From Alteromonas sp. KUL106 (lineage in GTDB: Bacteria; Pseudomonadota; Gammaproteobacteria; Enterobacterales; Alteromonadaceae), in contig NZ_BLIG01000015.1 of assembly GCF_009811415.1 (NCBI RefSeq), positions 93,575 to 157,574 of the forward strand: a DNA stretch of 64,000 nt. The letters are read 5' to 3'. Positions 1-7,761 of the stretch are shown piece after piece (position 1 is the first letter of the stretch; each line of letters begins with the position of its first letter). The translations under genes and the position numbers were made by a program. The notes beneath the pieces are model-generated. The model searched no databases and was not told the DNA's origin. It was given only the letters and a program-made list of their open reading frames with translations.

Positions 1-1035
1 CTACAAGCGCAAGAAAAGCGCCAATCCATTATTGCGTCAGCTAAATCGCTCGACACCGAAATGCCAGAAGCCGAATTAGTTAAGGTTTTCGACAGAATTG
101 CAAAGCAATGGCATGCTGCTGGCCAAGTGGAGCGCGATACCTACGAGCAACTTAAGCACGAGTGGAAGGCGGTATCATCGCCTATTCAAAATAAGATTCG
201 AGTTTGGCAGAACGACAATCAAGCACAGAAACGAGCATTAGTTTTACAAGCTCAGCAACTTGCTAATGAAGAAGACATTGCTGCTGGTGCAGACCAGGCT
301 CAGGCATTACAAAAGCAATGGAAGCAGATTGGGCATGCTGGAAAGCGAGAAGAAAGTAAGCTTTGGTCAGAGTTCAAAGCGGCAAATGATCGAGTTTTCG
401 AACGCGTGAAGGCACAAAGGAAAAACCAAAATAACGCGTTGAATGCGCAGGTTGATTCGCTGCTTACTCATATTGAAAGTATCGATATAGAAAGCCATGA
501 AGTTGATTTCAGCGAATCGGTAAGTAAATTAAGAGCGCAACTTTCTGAATTGCCCAAGCCGCAGCGCAACAAAGTTGAAAGAAAGCTAGAATTGATTGAA
601 AGTAAACGCGAAGCGCTAGAAAAAAGCGCGCAATCTCAAGCACAATTTGACAAAGCGCAAGCACTCATATCACTGCTGAAACTAAGCTTAGGCGAGGGAA
701 GTGATGATGAGCAAATGCTGGCTGAAAGATTAGGTAAGCGCTGGTCAAATTTGTTTCAACAGTCTGACGGTCACATTCGATTACAGCATGACAGGCAATG
801 GCTAACGGTTGCTTTGGAAGTAGCGTCTCATATGCCAAGTCCTGATGCCGATGCATCAATAAGGTCAAGTGTTCAGTTACAAATGATGACAGCAAAACTG
901 GAGCTCGGAGAGTCCGCCACTGCGTCTGAGATTTTAGCCGATTGGCTGTCATATGATGTGCTAGGCGTTAAAGACAAGATCTTCACTCAACGTGTTATTG
1001 CCATTATAGATGCACACCCGGAGGTAGTGGCTTAA
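1..1035 (+). CDS. DUF349 domain protein, 3' part (5' end outside window)
   Basis: The reading frame is open from base 1, so this is the C-terminal part (about 344 residues) of a longer protein whose start lies upstream. The visible part is highly charged and mostly helical, with repeated W-K/Q helices such as 'AKQWHAAG' and 'QKQWKQIGHAGKREES', the signature of DUF349 helical repeats. DUF349 proteins are cytoplasmic and of poorly known function; in gammaproteobacteria they are usually around 900-1000 residues. The following small gene starts directly after the stop codon, which suggests co-transcription. The family call is from pattern recognition only, and no catalytic residues are apparent. 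Confidence 0.75.
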   Translation, partial: LQAQEKRQSIIASAKSLDTEMPEAELVKVFDRIAKQWHAAGQVERDTYEQLKHEWKAVSSPIQNKIRVWQNDNQAQKRALVLQAQQLANEEDIAAGADQAQALQKQWKQIGHAGKREESKLWSEFKAANDRVFERVKAQRKNQNNALNAQVDSLLTHIESIDIESHEVDFSESVSKLRAQLSELPKPQRNKVERKLELIESKREALEKSAQSQAQFDKAQALISLLKLSLGEGSDDEQMLAERLGKRWSNLFQQSDGHIRLQHDRQWLTVALEVASHMPSPDADASIRSSVQLQMMTAKLELGESATASEILADWLSYDVLGVKDKIFTQRVIAIIDAHPEVVA

Positions 1036-1254
1036 ATGGATAACGCTGTTGAATATGAGTTTGAGACAGAGATGTCTGCCTATCGGTTTTTAAATACGGT
1101 CAAACATCTTGATGCTGATGGATTAAAGGTTAAGTTCGGACGATCTGACCATCATGTACACGTTAAATATCGCTATATTCTGGGAGAGTTTGACTCGACC
1201 CTCTCGACACTTGATGATCTTGCTAGAGATTTGGGTGGAGAGGAAGTGACCTAG
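1036..1254 (+). CDS. small hypothetical protein, 72 aa
   Basis: The ATG follows the stop codon of the DUF349 gene with no gap, and a terminator lies just downstream, so the two genes form a transcription unit. The product is acidic, soluble and has no signal peptide. It reads like a small alpha/beta protein with a basic, His-rich centre ('GRSDHHVHVKYRY'). I do not recognise a family. The tight spacing supports it being a real gene, perhaps translationally coupled to its neighbour. Confidence 0.6.
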   Translation: MDNAVEYEFETEMSAYRFLNTVKHLDADGLKVKFGRSDHHVHVKYRYILGEFDSTLSTLDDLARDLGGEEVT

Positions 1255-1267
1255 CGTTCGTTATGTT

Positions 1268-1300
1268 AAAAAAAAAGGTCAGACATTCGTCTGACCTTTT
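1268..1300. terminator. bidirectional intrinsic terminator
   Basis: A perfect 8-bp stem (1277-1284 with 1289-1296) with a 4-base loop is flanked by an A run on the left and TTTT on the right. It can end transcription from the DUF349 operon on the plus strand and from the convergent small lipoprotein gene on the minus strand. Confidence 0.85.
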
Positions 1301-1315
1301 CATAGAGAGACCCTA

Positions 1316-1510
1316 CTAGCAGTCTTTATCTTCAGCATCTACGCCTTCTTTCACATCCTCGCACGCGTCTTCAACAGCATTGCCGGCATCGGTAACCATC
1401 TCATCAAGCTCTTCGCCTGCATCTTCCGCTTCGCCGTCGCCGCATGCAGCTAGCGATAAAGCAAATGCCGATGCTACTAGTACTTTCGATAAATTTTTAA
1501 ATGAAAACAT
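1316..1510 (-). CDS. small acidic lipoprotein, 64 aa
   Basis: The N-terminus has a basic start, a hydrophobic segment and a lipobox 'LAAC' (Cys about residue 22), so the mature protein should be a lipid-anchored peptide of about 42 residues. The mature part is very acidic and holds two more cysteines (CEDV, KDC) that could pair. A strong ribosome site (AAGGAG) lies close before the ATG. The overall design recalls small entericidin-like lipoproteins, but I cannot assign a family. It sits with other small envelope and stress genes on the same strand. Confidence 0.7.
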   Translation of the reverse strand: MFSFKNLSKVLVASAFALSLAACGDGEAEDAGEELDEMVTDAGNAVEDACEDVKEGVDAEDKDC

Positions 1511-1548
1511 ATCCTTACTCCTTTTTCCTATTTAATTACGTGTTGATT

Positions 1549-1725
1549 TTAGACTCTTGGTGCTTTGCCACGTAGCGCGTTAGCGATCAGTGAGATTACA
1601 AGCAATGCGATAAACACAAAAAACAGAAATTGCGCTATACCTGTTGCTGCACCTGCGATGCCTCCAAAACCAAAAACTGCTGCAATAATGGCGATGATAA
1701 AAAATGTAATTGCCCAACCTAACAT
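1549..1725 (-). CDS. DUF1328 family small membrane protein, 58 aa
   Basis: The product reads MLGWAITFF..., two hydrophobic helices separated by a Gly/Ala-rich turn ([14 protein letters not shown]) and a short basic tail. This is the typical layout and length of the DUF1328 (YtjA-like) family of small inner-membrane proteins, often stress-induced; function is unknown. A GAGGA ribosome site precedes the ATG at good spacing. The gene is short enough to be missed by length cut-offs. It is on the same strand as, and just upstream of, the 64-aa lipoprotein gene, so the two may be co-transcribed. Confidence 0.85.
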   Translation of the reverse strand: MLGWAITFFIIAIIAAVFGFGGIAGAATGIAQFLFFVFIALLVISLIANALRGKAPRV

Positions 1726-1794
1726 AACTAAGTCCTCGTATTGCTTCCGTTAATTTCACAATGACTAATGCTAGCTTCGTGCCTATTTTTTAAG

Positions 1795-2127
1795 TTAATG
1801 ATATTTAACATAAATATCTGTTTTCAGGATTTGTTTGATCGATAGTGCGTAGATATTTAAAGTCACGATTACATAAAAGGCTGCATATTTTACATGCCTG
1901 CAAGCGCTAAATGTTAAATTCAAATCTGCGTGTCTATCTCCTTTATTTAGGCCACCAAACCAAAATTGCCACTTTCCATCACTACTTGTATCGCCGGTAA
2001 TTGCTAATGCATTCCAAAATCGGAAATCGTTATTCGCGAATGTTTGAACACCTGCAAGTGTTAGGAATAATAAGAATAAGGCGTATTGGGGGAACTTAGA
2101 TTTTGTATTTATCGTGTTTTCAACATA
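1795..2127 (-). pseudogene. remnant of a DUF2490-like outer-membrane protein gene
   Basis: On the minus strand, a frame without a usable start codon encodes at about 2097-1951 a signal-peptide-like stretch (ALFLLFLTLAGVQTFA) followed by NDFRFWNALAITGD and GKWQFWF. The latter matches my memory of the N-terminus of DUF2490 beta-barrel proteins. An ATG just upstream (MLKTR) is in another frame and hits a stop after five codons. After GKWQFWF the resemblance stops and the frame ends far short of a full barrel of roughly 200 residues. I read this as a decayed gene with a frameshift near its start and the 3' part lost. The family assignment is tentative. Confidence 0.4.
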
Positions 2128-2137
2128 TAAAAAAAGA

Positions 2138-2166
2138 GGCAGAGCGGAAGGGAAAACCGCGCTGCC
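2138..2166 (-). terminator. intrinsic terminator
   Basis: A 10-bp stem with one mismatch (2138-2147 with 2157-2166) is followed on the minus strand by a run of seven T. It lies just past the stop of the lipoprotein gene that ends at 2222. Confidence 0.75.
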
Positions 2167-2221
2167 TTAAGAAAGGAGAGGGACTCCTTAGGTATGTAAA
2201 TACTCAGGACGCAAAGCTTAC

Positions 2222-2863
2222 TTAATTACCATTAGGGTTGTAAGGTAACGATGACTGATGAGCAACAATTCTGAGGTCGCCGTCACTGTCCTTCACGTAG
2301 GCAAACGTGTATTCGACTTTCGTTTCTCCTCCCTTAGTGTCGGTAAAGAAGTAGTTGCCCATTGCTACCGCCATTCGACAGCTGTTATTTATAATGCCAA
2401 CGTTATCGAATTTGACGTTTGTGTAGGGTTTAATCGCAAAGCCTTTGTCTTCTGAATAGGCATCGTTACCGCCGACAAAATAGGAAAGCGCTGCGTCAAA
2501 GCTCGAACGAAATTGATCGTTAGCAGCCAGTGTGGGCTTGAATAACACACTGCTCAAATCATAACCATACATATCTTGTATAAAATCGGCCGCCTCGGAT
2601 GAGTAATCCCCATCGTTACTAAATACTGCACCAATTCTTACAATGCCATCTCCCCATTTTCTCTGGGCAGACACAACTTCCCGTTCTGTAATGCACTCAT
2701 CAGAGTACAGTAGTGCGTTATCTAATGCGTTTGCCTTTAGTACCGGAGCGTTTGACCCAGCATAATCCGTTTGTGGTTTCGCGACCGCACTGCAACCTGT
2801 AACTAATAAAACTGTAGCTGCTGCAACTGCTGTCTTTGTCATCACTGTATTTAGGTTTTTCAT
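2222..2863 (-). CDS. lipoprotein with NTF2/SnoaL-like C-terminal domain, 213 aa
   Basis: I place the start at the ATG at 2863 (MKNLNTVMTK) because AAGGAG sits at good distance before it; an ATG 24 bases upstream has no such site. The N-terminus is a lipoprotein signal with lipobox 'VTGC'. The mature part has the pattern of an NTF2-like/SnoaL-like fold: a helical first half (YSDECITEREVV, FIQDMYGYDL) and a beta-rich second half (NNSCRMAVAMGNYFFTD, VEYTFAYVKDSDGDLRIVAHQSS). Proteins like this are often mis-annotated as phosphoribosyl-AMP cyclohydrolase; nothing here supports that enzyme. Probable role: periplasmic ligand-binding or association domain. It has its own terminator downstream. Confidence 0.65.
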   Translation of the reverse strand: MKNLNTVMTKTAVAAATVLLVTGCSAVAKPQTDYAGSNAPVLKANALDNALLYSDECITEREVVSAQRKWGDGIVRIGAVFSNDGDYSSEAADFIQDMYGYDLSSVLFKPTLAANDQFRSSFDAALSYFVGGNDAYSEDKGFAIKPYTNVKFDNVGIINNSCRMAVAMGNYFFTDTKGGETKVEYTFAYVKDSDGDLRIVAHQSSLPYNPNGN

Positions 2864-3209
2864 CGCTGACTCCTTAGTCATATGCAAAAAAATTACTGCT
2901 GTACCCGTATCACTGAGGAGATAGGGGCTTATAAAGCTGCTTTGCAGTTCATGTGACTAATGATAGATATTGTTGATGACGAAGACTTTTGTACAACATT
3001 AATAGAAGATTAACGGTACATTAAAAGCAAAAAAATCCGACAGATAGAGAAATAAGCGATTTAATGAGCACTCAGTTTTATGGCTTCGTCGCCTACTTCT
3101 CAGCACGGGCATTGTGTTAGCACAAGATAATAGAGGCAGGGTGGGGAGTTAGTTTAAGCAATCCAATTTCTATATAGATAGGATTTAATTTTTGTTTTTT
3201 GTAGCGTGA
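2864..3209. other. intergenic region without a recognisable gene
   Basis: This AT-rich stretch must carry the promoter of the minus-strand lipoprotein gene ending at 2222. Only very short open frames are present, and I see no structured RNA signature. Confidence 0.5.
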
Positions 3210-3240
3210 CTGCGAGAAAACCCGTGTCGCTTTCTCGCAG
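3210..3240 (-). terminator. stem-loop, probable terminator or 3' end hairpin
   Basis: A perfect 10-bp stem (3210-3219 with 3231-3240, arms CTGCGAGAAA) with an 11-base loop lies 26 bases past the stop of the minus-strand gene ending at 3267. No T run follows it directly on the minus strand, so termination may be inefficient. Confidence 0.45.
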
Positions 3241-3266
3241 CAAAAAATTTTTTGGGGGGCTTACGT

Positions 3267-3845
3267 TTATTTTATTTTTTTTGGTTCTAATGGTTCAGAT
3301 AATATTTCTTGAACCGTAAACGCATTTTTCCCCAGGCTCGTCATGTCGTTCGACATTTTTACGTCTATGGTGAAATAGATATCGTTTATTTGAGTTTTAA
3401 CGATGTCGTTAGCGTTAGGCACGGCCATTGGTTGAGCCACTTCGTCGCAGCCTGACATTGTGCACTGTTTATCAGTCTGAAAAGTAGTGACCTTATCGTT
3501 ATTTGCCACTATCTCTCTGGCTAAAATCGGCTTTTTATCCACGTTGGTTTTTACGATGGCAAGATAGGAAAAACCTTGTGAATTTGCTATTTCAGCAGCG
3601 CGATGCAGCGCGTATTGTTGAACGCGATCCGCCGGTGTCTTGTCCGTTGCTTTAAAAAGCACTTGTATCTCATTATCAGAAAGCTTTTCGCTAGAATAAC
3701 CGTACGCGGCCTTTGAGTTTGCCGATTTATATGGCGTAGGCGCTGCCACTGGGGTAGATGAACAACCTGCTATCGCTAGGGCAAATGAAACCCCGACAGC
3801 AGCCAATGTTACGCGTGTTTTTTTGACTATAATTTTATCGTTCAT
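3267..3845 (-). CDS. CC0125/CC1285-type lipoprotein, 192 aa
   Basis: A basic N-terminus, a hydrophobic helix and a lipobox 'IAGC' mark it as a lipoprotein. The mature part starts with a TPYKSA/YGYSSEKLSDNEIQVLF segment and continues with YALHRAAEIANSQGFSYLAIV, the pattern I associate with the CC0125/CC1285 family of envelope lipoproteins (a set of small alpha/beta proteins with a conserved YxLxRAAEl..GF motif). Function unknown. A stem-loop follows the gene. The next genes upstream on the same strand encode YqjK/E/D-like membrane proteins with short spacing, so they may be read through together under envelope stress. Confidence 0.7.
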   Translation of the reverse strand: MNDKIIVKKTRVTLAAVGVSFALAIAGCSSTPVAAPTPYKSANSKAAYGYSSEKLSDNEIQVLFKATDKTPADRVQQYALHRAAEIANSQGFSYLAIVKTNVDKKPILAREIVANNDKVTTFQTDKQCTMSGCDEVAQPMAVPNANDIVKTQINDIYFTIDVKMSNDMTSLGKNAFTVQEILSEPLEPKKIK

Positions 3846-3870
3846 CTCACATACTCCTTAAGTACTGTGA

Positions 3871-4128
3871 TCACTGAAATATTGACATCAACGCTGTTCG
3901 ACCTAAGGCCATTATAGCTTGATTGCGCTTCGCTTTTGGCTTTGCATCAACAGCGCCTTTGTACGCGCCCAATGCAGAAATTCCCAGAAGAATTTCAGGC
4001 TTTCCCATCAGTAACCTACATTGCCTCTTTGCTTGAGTAAGTGCAATGTCTGCGTGATGCTTTTGAGAAAAGTAAGCATGCTCTTTTTGAGCAATGTCTT
4101 GCATGTTTGCTTTAAGAAAAATGTTCAT
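3871..4128 (-). CDS. YqjK-like small protein, 85 aa
   Basis: The chosen start is the ATG at 4128 (MNIFLKANMQD), which has an AGGTGA ribosome site; a GTG nine bases upstream lacks one. The product is basic, with an N-terminal amphipathic helix rich in charged residues and a short hydrophobic patch (EILLGISALGAYKGAV). Sequence similarity to E. coli YqjK is not obvious. The assignment rests on gene order: it is the third gene after yqjD-like and yqjE-like genes, as in yqjD-yqjE-yqjK. Probable inner-membrane-associated stress protein. Confidence 0.45.
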   Translation of the reverse strand: MNIFLKANMQDIAQKEHAYFSQKHHADIALTQAKRQCRLLMGKPEILLGISALGAYKGAVDAKPKAKRNQAIMALGRTALMSIFQ

Positions 4129-4172
4129 TGATTTCACCTGTGGTTTTAACGGGCGAGTTATACGAGCGTAAG

Positions 4173-4685
4173 CTATCCAAAAACTCTATGCCATGTTTGA
4201 ATCAGCCGATGAAAGCTTAAGTAATTAAACGAATTTTGAGCAAGTTTAAAAAAACCAAACGCTGCAATACTATTGAAAGCAAGTAAAATTAAAGGAACCA
4301 CAACATAGTGGACTCCAGCATTGTGCAGAGCAGCGCCAATGGCGATATTTAAAATTAACCAGCAGACGGTGCCCACCGCAAACGCGGCCAGACAGGCAAA
4401 AACAGTGACGAAAAAACTTTTTTTAATAAGCATAATTTCACTGTTAGTCAACGCTAAAAAGGCTAAACCTTGGGCCTTGCGCTGTGTAAACGCTTCTTGA
4501 AAAGCTGAAATTATGTCTGAAAATGCCGGGTCGGGGTATGGTTGATCGTCAGAAGCGGTACCTGCGTTCTCACCCGTTTTCGGGTTGTAAGCATGATACT
4601 TCGCCTGCGCCCTCGGGGGCGTCAGACGAAATGGATTTTCCTCGCACAGGGTAAATTGTGCTTTGTGAAAATCAGGGACGTTCAT
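4173..4685 (-). CDS. YqjE/holin-superfamily-III-like membrane protein, 170 aa
   Basis: The first 70 residues are soluble and proline-rich. Next comes a helix (SDIISAFQEAFTQRKAQGLAF), then two long membrane segments (about residues 88-118 and 125-150) separated by a short loop. The two-helix hairpin with a preceding amphipathic segment fits the YqjE-like, Actinobacteriophage-holin-superfamily-III type of inner-membrane protein that normally follows a YqjD/DUF883 gene, as it does here with only 4 bases between the genes. The long soluble N-terminus is unusual for that family, so the call leans on synteny. Confidence 0.5.
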   Translation of the reverse strand: MNVPDFHKAQFTLCEENPFRLTPPRAQAKYHAYNPKTGENAGTASDDQPYPDPAFSDIISAFQEAFTQRKAQGLAFLALTNSEIMLIKKSFFVTVFACLAAFAVGTVCWLILNIAIGAALHNAGVHYVVVPLILLAFNSIAAFGFFKLAQNSFNYLSFHRLIQTWHRVFG

Positions 4686-4689
4686 TAAA

Positions 4690-5019
4690 TTACTTCTTGC
4701 GTAGCAAAGAAGTAACCAACATGCCGGCAGCGAATGCTATGCCTGCCGTTGCTAATGGATTTTCAATGGCATAGTTACGCACTTTTGATGCTTGCCATTT
4801 TTGTTCCGCCAAACGCTTCCTCTCGGCCATGCTTTCTGCCGATGACGACGCTGTTTTACGAATGTTTTCTTCTGCAATGCCGGCACTATCTGCTAGCTTA
4901 TCTACCGATGCGTGAAGAGAATCTTTCAGTTGGTCCGTTACTGGGTGGCTTGGCTCAGTCACGCCGTTTGCTGTCGTAGACTTTACTGATTGCGATTTTG
5001 CTGATGCTTGTGTAGCCAT
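4690..5019 (-). CDS. DUF883/YqjD-ElaB-like ribosome- and membrane-associated protein, 109 aa
   Basis: The product has a long charged amphipathic helix (LKDSLHASVDKLADSAG...) and ends in 'ENPLATAGIAFAAGMLVTSLLRKK', the diagnostic single C-terminal membrane helix with Gly-rich face and basic end of the YqjD/ElaB/YgaM (DUF883) family. In E. coli these proteins tether ribosomes to the membrane in stationary phase; that role is from the family, not visible here. AAGGAGAG precedes the ATG. It is the first gene of a three-gene operon with the YqjE-like and YqjK-like genes. Confidence 0.8.
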   Translation of the reverse strand: MATQASAKSQSVKSTTANGVTEPSHPVTDQLKDSLHASVDKLADSAGIAEENIRKTASSSAESMAERKRLAEQKWQASKVRNYAIENPLATAGIAFAAGMLVTSLLRKK

Positions 5020-5132
5020 AATACTCTCCTTAATATTTTGGGTTCAGTAACAAAGCTGCAATGGGTGTACCAATGCGTTAACCTATTGAATATTATGAAC
5101 TATGTTGTTTTTCATGATGGAAATAAATGAAA

Positions 5133-5166
5133 GGTTTGCAAGTCTCACACATTGACATTGCAAACC
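5133..5166 (-). terminator. stem-loop terminator of the signalling operon
   Basis: A 9-bp stem (5133-5141 with 5158-5166, arm GGTTTGCAA) and a 16-base loop are followed on the minus strand by TTTCATTTATTT. It lies about 40 bases past the hybrid kinase stop, at the end of the five-gene operon. Confidence 0.5.
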
Positions 5167-5205
5167 CTTGTAATATTTTCGCAGTCATATGCGGGGCGAG
5201 TTTTT

Positions 5206-7296
5206 CTAGCCCACCACTGATTCTAAATCATCTTTAGAGACGGGCTTGAGAAGGGCATTATCTATACCAATGGATGTCATACTCTCGGTATCTGCTTCAT
5301 GTCCGCTTACTATCGTTAACGCTGCATCAGGGAGTTTTTTCTTAAGTTCAGCAGCAAGGTCATAGCCGTTGTAATCGGGTAGTGTTAAATCCATGAGAAT
5401 GTGATCAAAATTTTGCTCTTGCGCGGTGTTTAAAGCATCGGCACCGTTATATTCTGTGGTAACGGTGTGACCTAAATGCGAGAGAAACAACTGTAACAGT
5501 TCTGCCGCATCTTCATCATCCTCTATCACGAGGATACGCTTATTCTTTGATGCCTTTTCTTCGTCTATTTTACTAACGACCTGCTTAATGGGTTGCGATG
5601 ACACTTTATCGTGTTCTTTTTGCTCAGTGTAAGAGTCTTGCTGCTCTGGTGCGAACGGTTTGTTCAAAGGCATGTCAGCAACCTGAGCTTCTACATTTGT
5701 AAAAGTAACATGATTACCTCGCGGTAAATACTGCGAGAGCAGGTTTGCCAGCGCAAAGCGGTCAATAGGCTTTCCAATGACGTCGTTAAAGCCTTCTCTG
5801 ATCAACGATTCTCTGAGCCCTTTGCGACTGGCTGCCGTTACTGCAATAACTGGAATTTTTTTACCGTGGCGGCGAATAGCATGCAGCGCTTCTATTCCGT
5901 TCATCACAGGCATGTGGATATCCATCAGCACTAAGTCAAAAGGCTGGTTATGTTCATCGGCTTCTAATACGGCTTCCAGCGCTTTTACACCATTTTCAGC
6001 GTAGCTGATATCAGCCTGTGACTGGCTGACAATATGACCGGTAAGCCTTCGTATTTCTCGTAAATCGTCGACAATTAAAACACGTCCTGTTAGACAAAGG
6101 TTGATACTACTCGATTCAACAGGTTGAATTTGTCCAAGCTGAAGATCAACGCGCGGTTGCGACGAAATGTCGCCAGGATCAATATCAAAAGTGAACGTGC
6201 TTCCTGCGGCAAGACGCGATGAGACCGATATATCGCCGCCAAGTTTAGTGACTAACTCCTTGCATATTGCTAGCCCCAAGCCTGCGCCGCCGTGGTTGGC
6301 ACGCATAACATCTTCAATTTGTTCGAAGGGTTGAAATATGTTTTTGAGCTTATCTGGCGGCATACCAATGCCCGTGTCTTCAACAGAAAACCGCAAATGG
6401 GCTTCGTTGTTACTCTCTGAGGAAGGTTCTTCCAGTGAAATTGTGAGCGTAATACTTCCTTTATCGGTAAATTTCACCGCATTGGATATCAGATTCAGTA
6501 GCACTTGGCGTAATCGGGTAGGATCTGTCTTAATAAATTCGGGTATTCGAGTAGTAGATACTACGTTAAGACTCAAGCCCTTATCTTTCGCATTCAGCCG
6601 CATAAGCGAATGGATATCGGTAAGAAATGCGGATAAGTTTACATCCTGAATATTGAGTTCAAGCTTCTCAGCCATGATACGCGACATATCGAGAAGGTCA
6701 TTGAGTAAACTGAGTAAATGTTTGCCATTTGAATGAATGATAGACAGCTCTTGTTGAAAAGGACTGTTGCGAGTATCGTCAATAAGCAGTTCGGTATACC
6801 CAAGAATAGAGGTAAGTGGAGTGCGAAGCTCATGCCCTAAATGCGCTAGAAACTTGTCTTTTGCTTTGTTCTTTTGCTCAACTTTATTGCGCTCAAGCCG
6901 CTCGTTCTCGATGTCGCGTCGCACCATAGCATAGCGGATGGTGCGCATGAATCGCGGAGACTCAATTTCAGATTTCTGTAAATAGTCTGCGGCTCCTGCA
7001 CGCATAACCATTTCATCTACAGTCGCATCAGATTGTCCAGTCAAAATCACCACAGGCAAGCTGAATTGGTTTGATTTTAGAACCCCTAAAACGTCAACCG
7101 CGTTTTCCGAGCCCAACAAATAGTCAAGTAAGCAAAGATCAAAGCTTTCTGCTTTGAGGGCTTCTACTGCATCTAGACTGTTTGTCACCCACGTCAATTC
7201 AAACGTTGGTGACTCACACTGTTCTAAGTAATCAGAGGTTAAGAAGTAGTCGTCTTCATCATCCTCGATTAACAGAACTTTAATTACCTCTGTCAT
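5206..7296 (-). CDS. hybrid histidine kinase REC-HisKA-HATPase-REC-REC, 696 aa
   Basis: A soluble hybrid kinase with no membrane segments. Domains in order: receiver 1 (about 5-125, phospho-acceptor Asp58 in CLLDYLL), short linker helix, HisKA with H-box 'AHLGHELRTP' (His155), HATPase (about 255-375, with ISNAVKF N-box, VEDTGIGMP, GGAGLGLAI), receiver 2 (Asp459 in LVLMDIHMP) and receiver 3 (Asp636 in HILMDLTLP). All three acceptor Asp are present. It lacks a histidine-phosphotransfer domain, so the stand-alone receiver and DHp proteins of the same operon could serve as partners. It is the last gene of the operon, 12 bases after the single-domain receiver. The N-terminal receiver suggests activity set by an upstream kinase, probably the CHASE3 kinase. 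Confidence 0.9.
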   Translation of the reverse strand: MTEVIKVLLIEDDEDDYFLTSDYLEQCESPTFELTWVTNSLDAVEALKAESFDLCLLDYLLGSENAVDVLGVLKSNQFSLPVVILTGQSDATVDEMVMRAGAADYLQKSEIESPRFMRTIRYAMVRRDIENERLERNKVEQKNKAKDKFLAHLGHELRTPLTSILGYTELLIDDTRNSPFQQELSIIHSNGKHLLSLLNDLLDMSRIMAEKLELNIQDVNLSAFLTDIHSLMRLNAKDKGLSLNVVSTTRIPEFIKTDPTRLRQVLLNLISNAVKFTDKGSITLTISLEEPSSESNNEAHLRFSVEDTGIGMPPDKLKNIFQPFEQIEDVMRANHGGAGLGLAICKELVTKLGGDISVSSRLAAGSTFTFDIDPGDISSQPRVDLQLGQIQPVESSSINLCLTGRVLIVDDLREIRRLTGHIVSQSQADISYAENGVKALEAVLEADEHNQPFDLVLMDIHMPVMNGIEALHAIRRHGKKIPVIAVTAASRKGLRESLIREGFNDVIGKPIDRFALANLLSQYLPRGNHVTFTNVEAQVADMPLNKPFAPEQQDSYTEQKEHDKVSSQPIKQVVSKIDEEKASKNKRILVIEDDEDAAELLQLFLSHLGHTVTTEYNGADALNTAQEQNFDHILMDLTLPDYNGYDLAAELKKKLPDAALTIVSGHEADTESMTSIGIDNALLKPVSKDDLESVVG

Positions 7297-7308
7297 CTAG
7301 TTCCCCAA

Positions 7309-7761
7309 CTACTCGTGTGGCAACTCTACGAACTCTATCCAGTAGCGTCCGAGGGCCCGCATCAATTCCACCAAACCTTCAAAGTTGACCGGCTTGGTTA
7401 TGTAAGATGCACACCCTAAGTCGTACCCTCGAAGCATATCCTCTTCTTCCTTGGACGTTGTTAAAATAACAACAGGGATACTTCTAAGTTTTGGATCGTT
7501 TTTTAGCTCTTGAAGTGCTTCTCTTCCGTCTTTCCTCGGCATGTTCAAATCTAGCAAAATAAGACTAGGACGAGGCGCAGAGGCGGGGTCTGAATATTTT
7601 CCTTCATGACGCAAAAACTCTAGCAATTCCACACCATCTTCTACGCAGAACAAGTTATTTAAAACTCGGCTTTCCTTTAGCGCATCAACCGTTAATAAGC
7701 GATCGTCTTCATCGTCGTCGGCCATAAGAATGTTGATAGGTTGGGATTGTTTACGCGTCAT
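7309..7761 (-). CDS. single-domain response regulator, Rcp1-like, 150 aa
   Basis: The start is taken at the ATG at 7761 (MTRKQSQPIN) with GGAGAG upstream; it overlaps the end of the kinase gene by 11 bases. The product is one receiver domain with the acidic cluster ADDDEDD, acceptor Asp71 in 'LILLDLNMPRKDG', the Thr of 'ILTTS' and the Lys of 'ITKPVNF'. The long loop between beta-2 and beta-3 (FLRHEGKYSDPASAPRP) is typical of Rcp1-type regulators that pair with phytochrome-like kinases having an 'HDLQEPLR' H-box, which is exactly the H-box of the adjacent kinase. Probable phosphate shuttle between the CHASE3 kinase and the hybrid kinase. Confidence 0.88.
   Translation of the reverse strand: MTRKQSQPINILMADDDEDDRLLTVDALKESRVLNNLFCVEDGVELLEFLRHEGKYSDPASAPRPSLILLDLNMPRKDGREALQELKNDPKLRSIPVVILTTSKEEEDMLRGYDLGCASYITKPVNFEGLVELMRALGRYWIEFVELPHE

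Noticed and set aside
1565..1753. A 62-codon plus-strand frame
   Set aside because: It is the opposite-strand shadow of the 58-aa DUF1328 gene, which matches a known family.
2222..2863. Phosphoribosyl-AMP cyclohydrolase
   Set aside because: Homologues sometimes carry this name, but the protein has a lipoprotein signal and an NTF2-like pattern and none of the HisI motifs.
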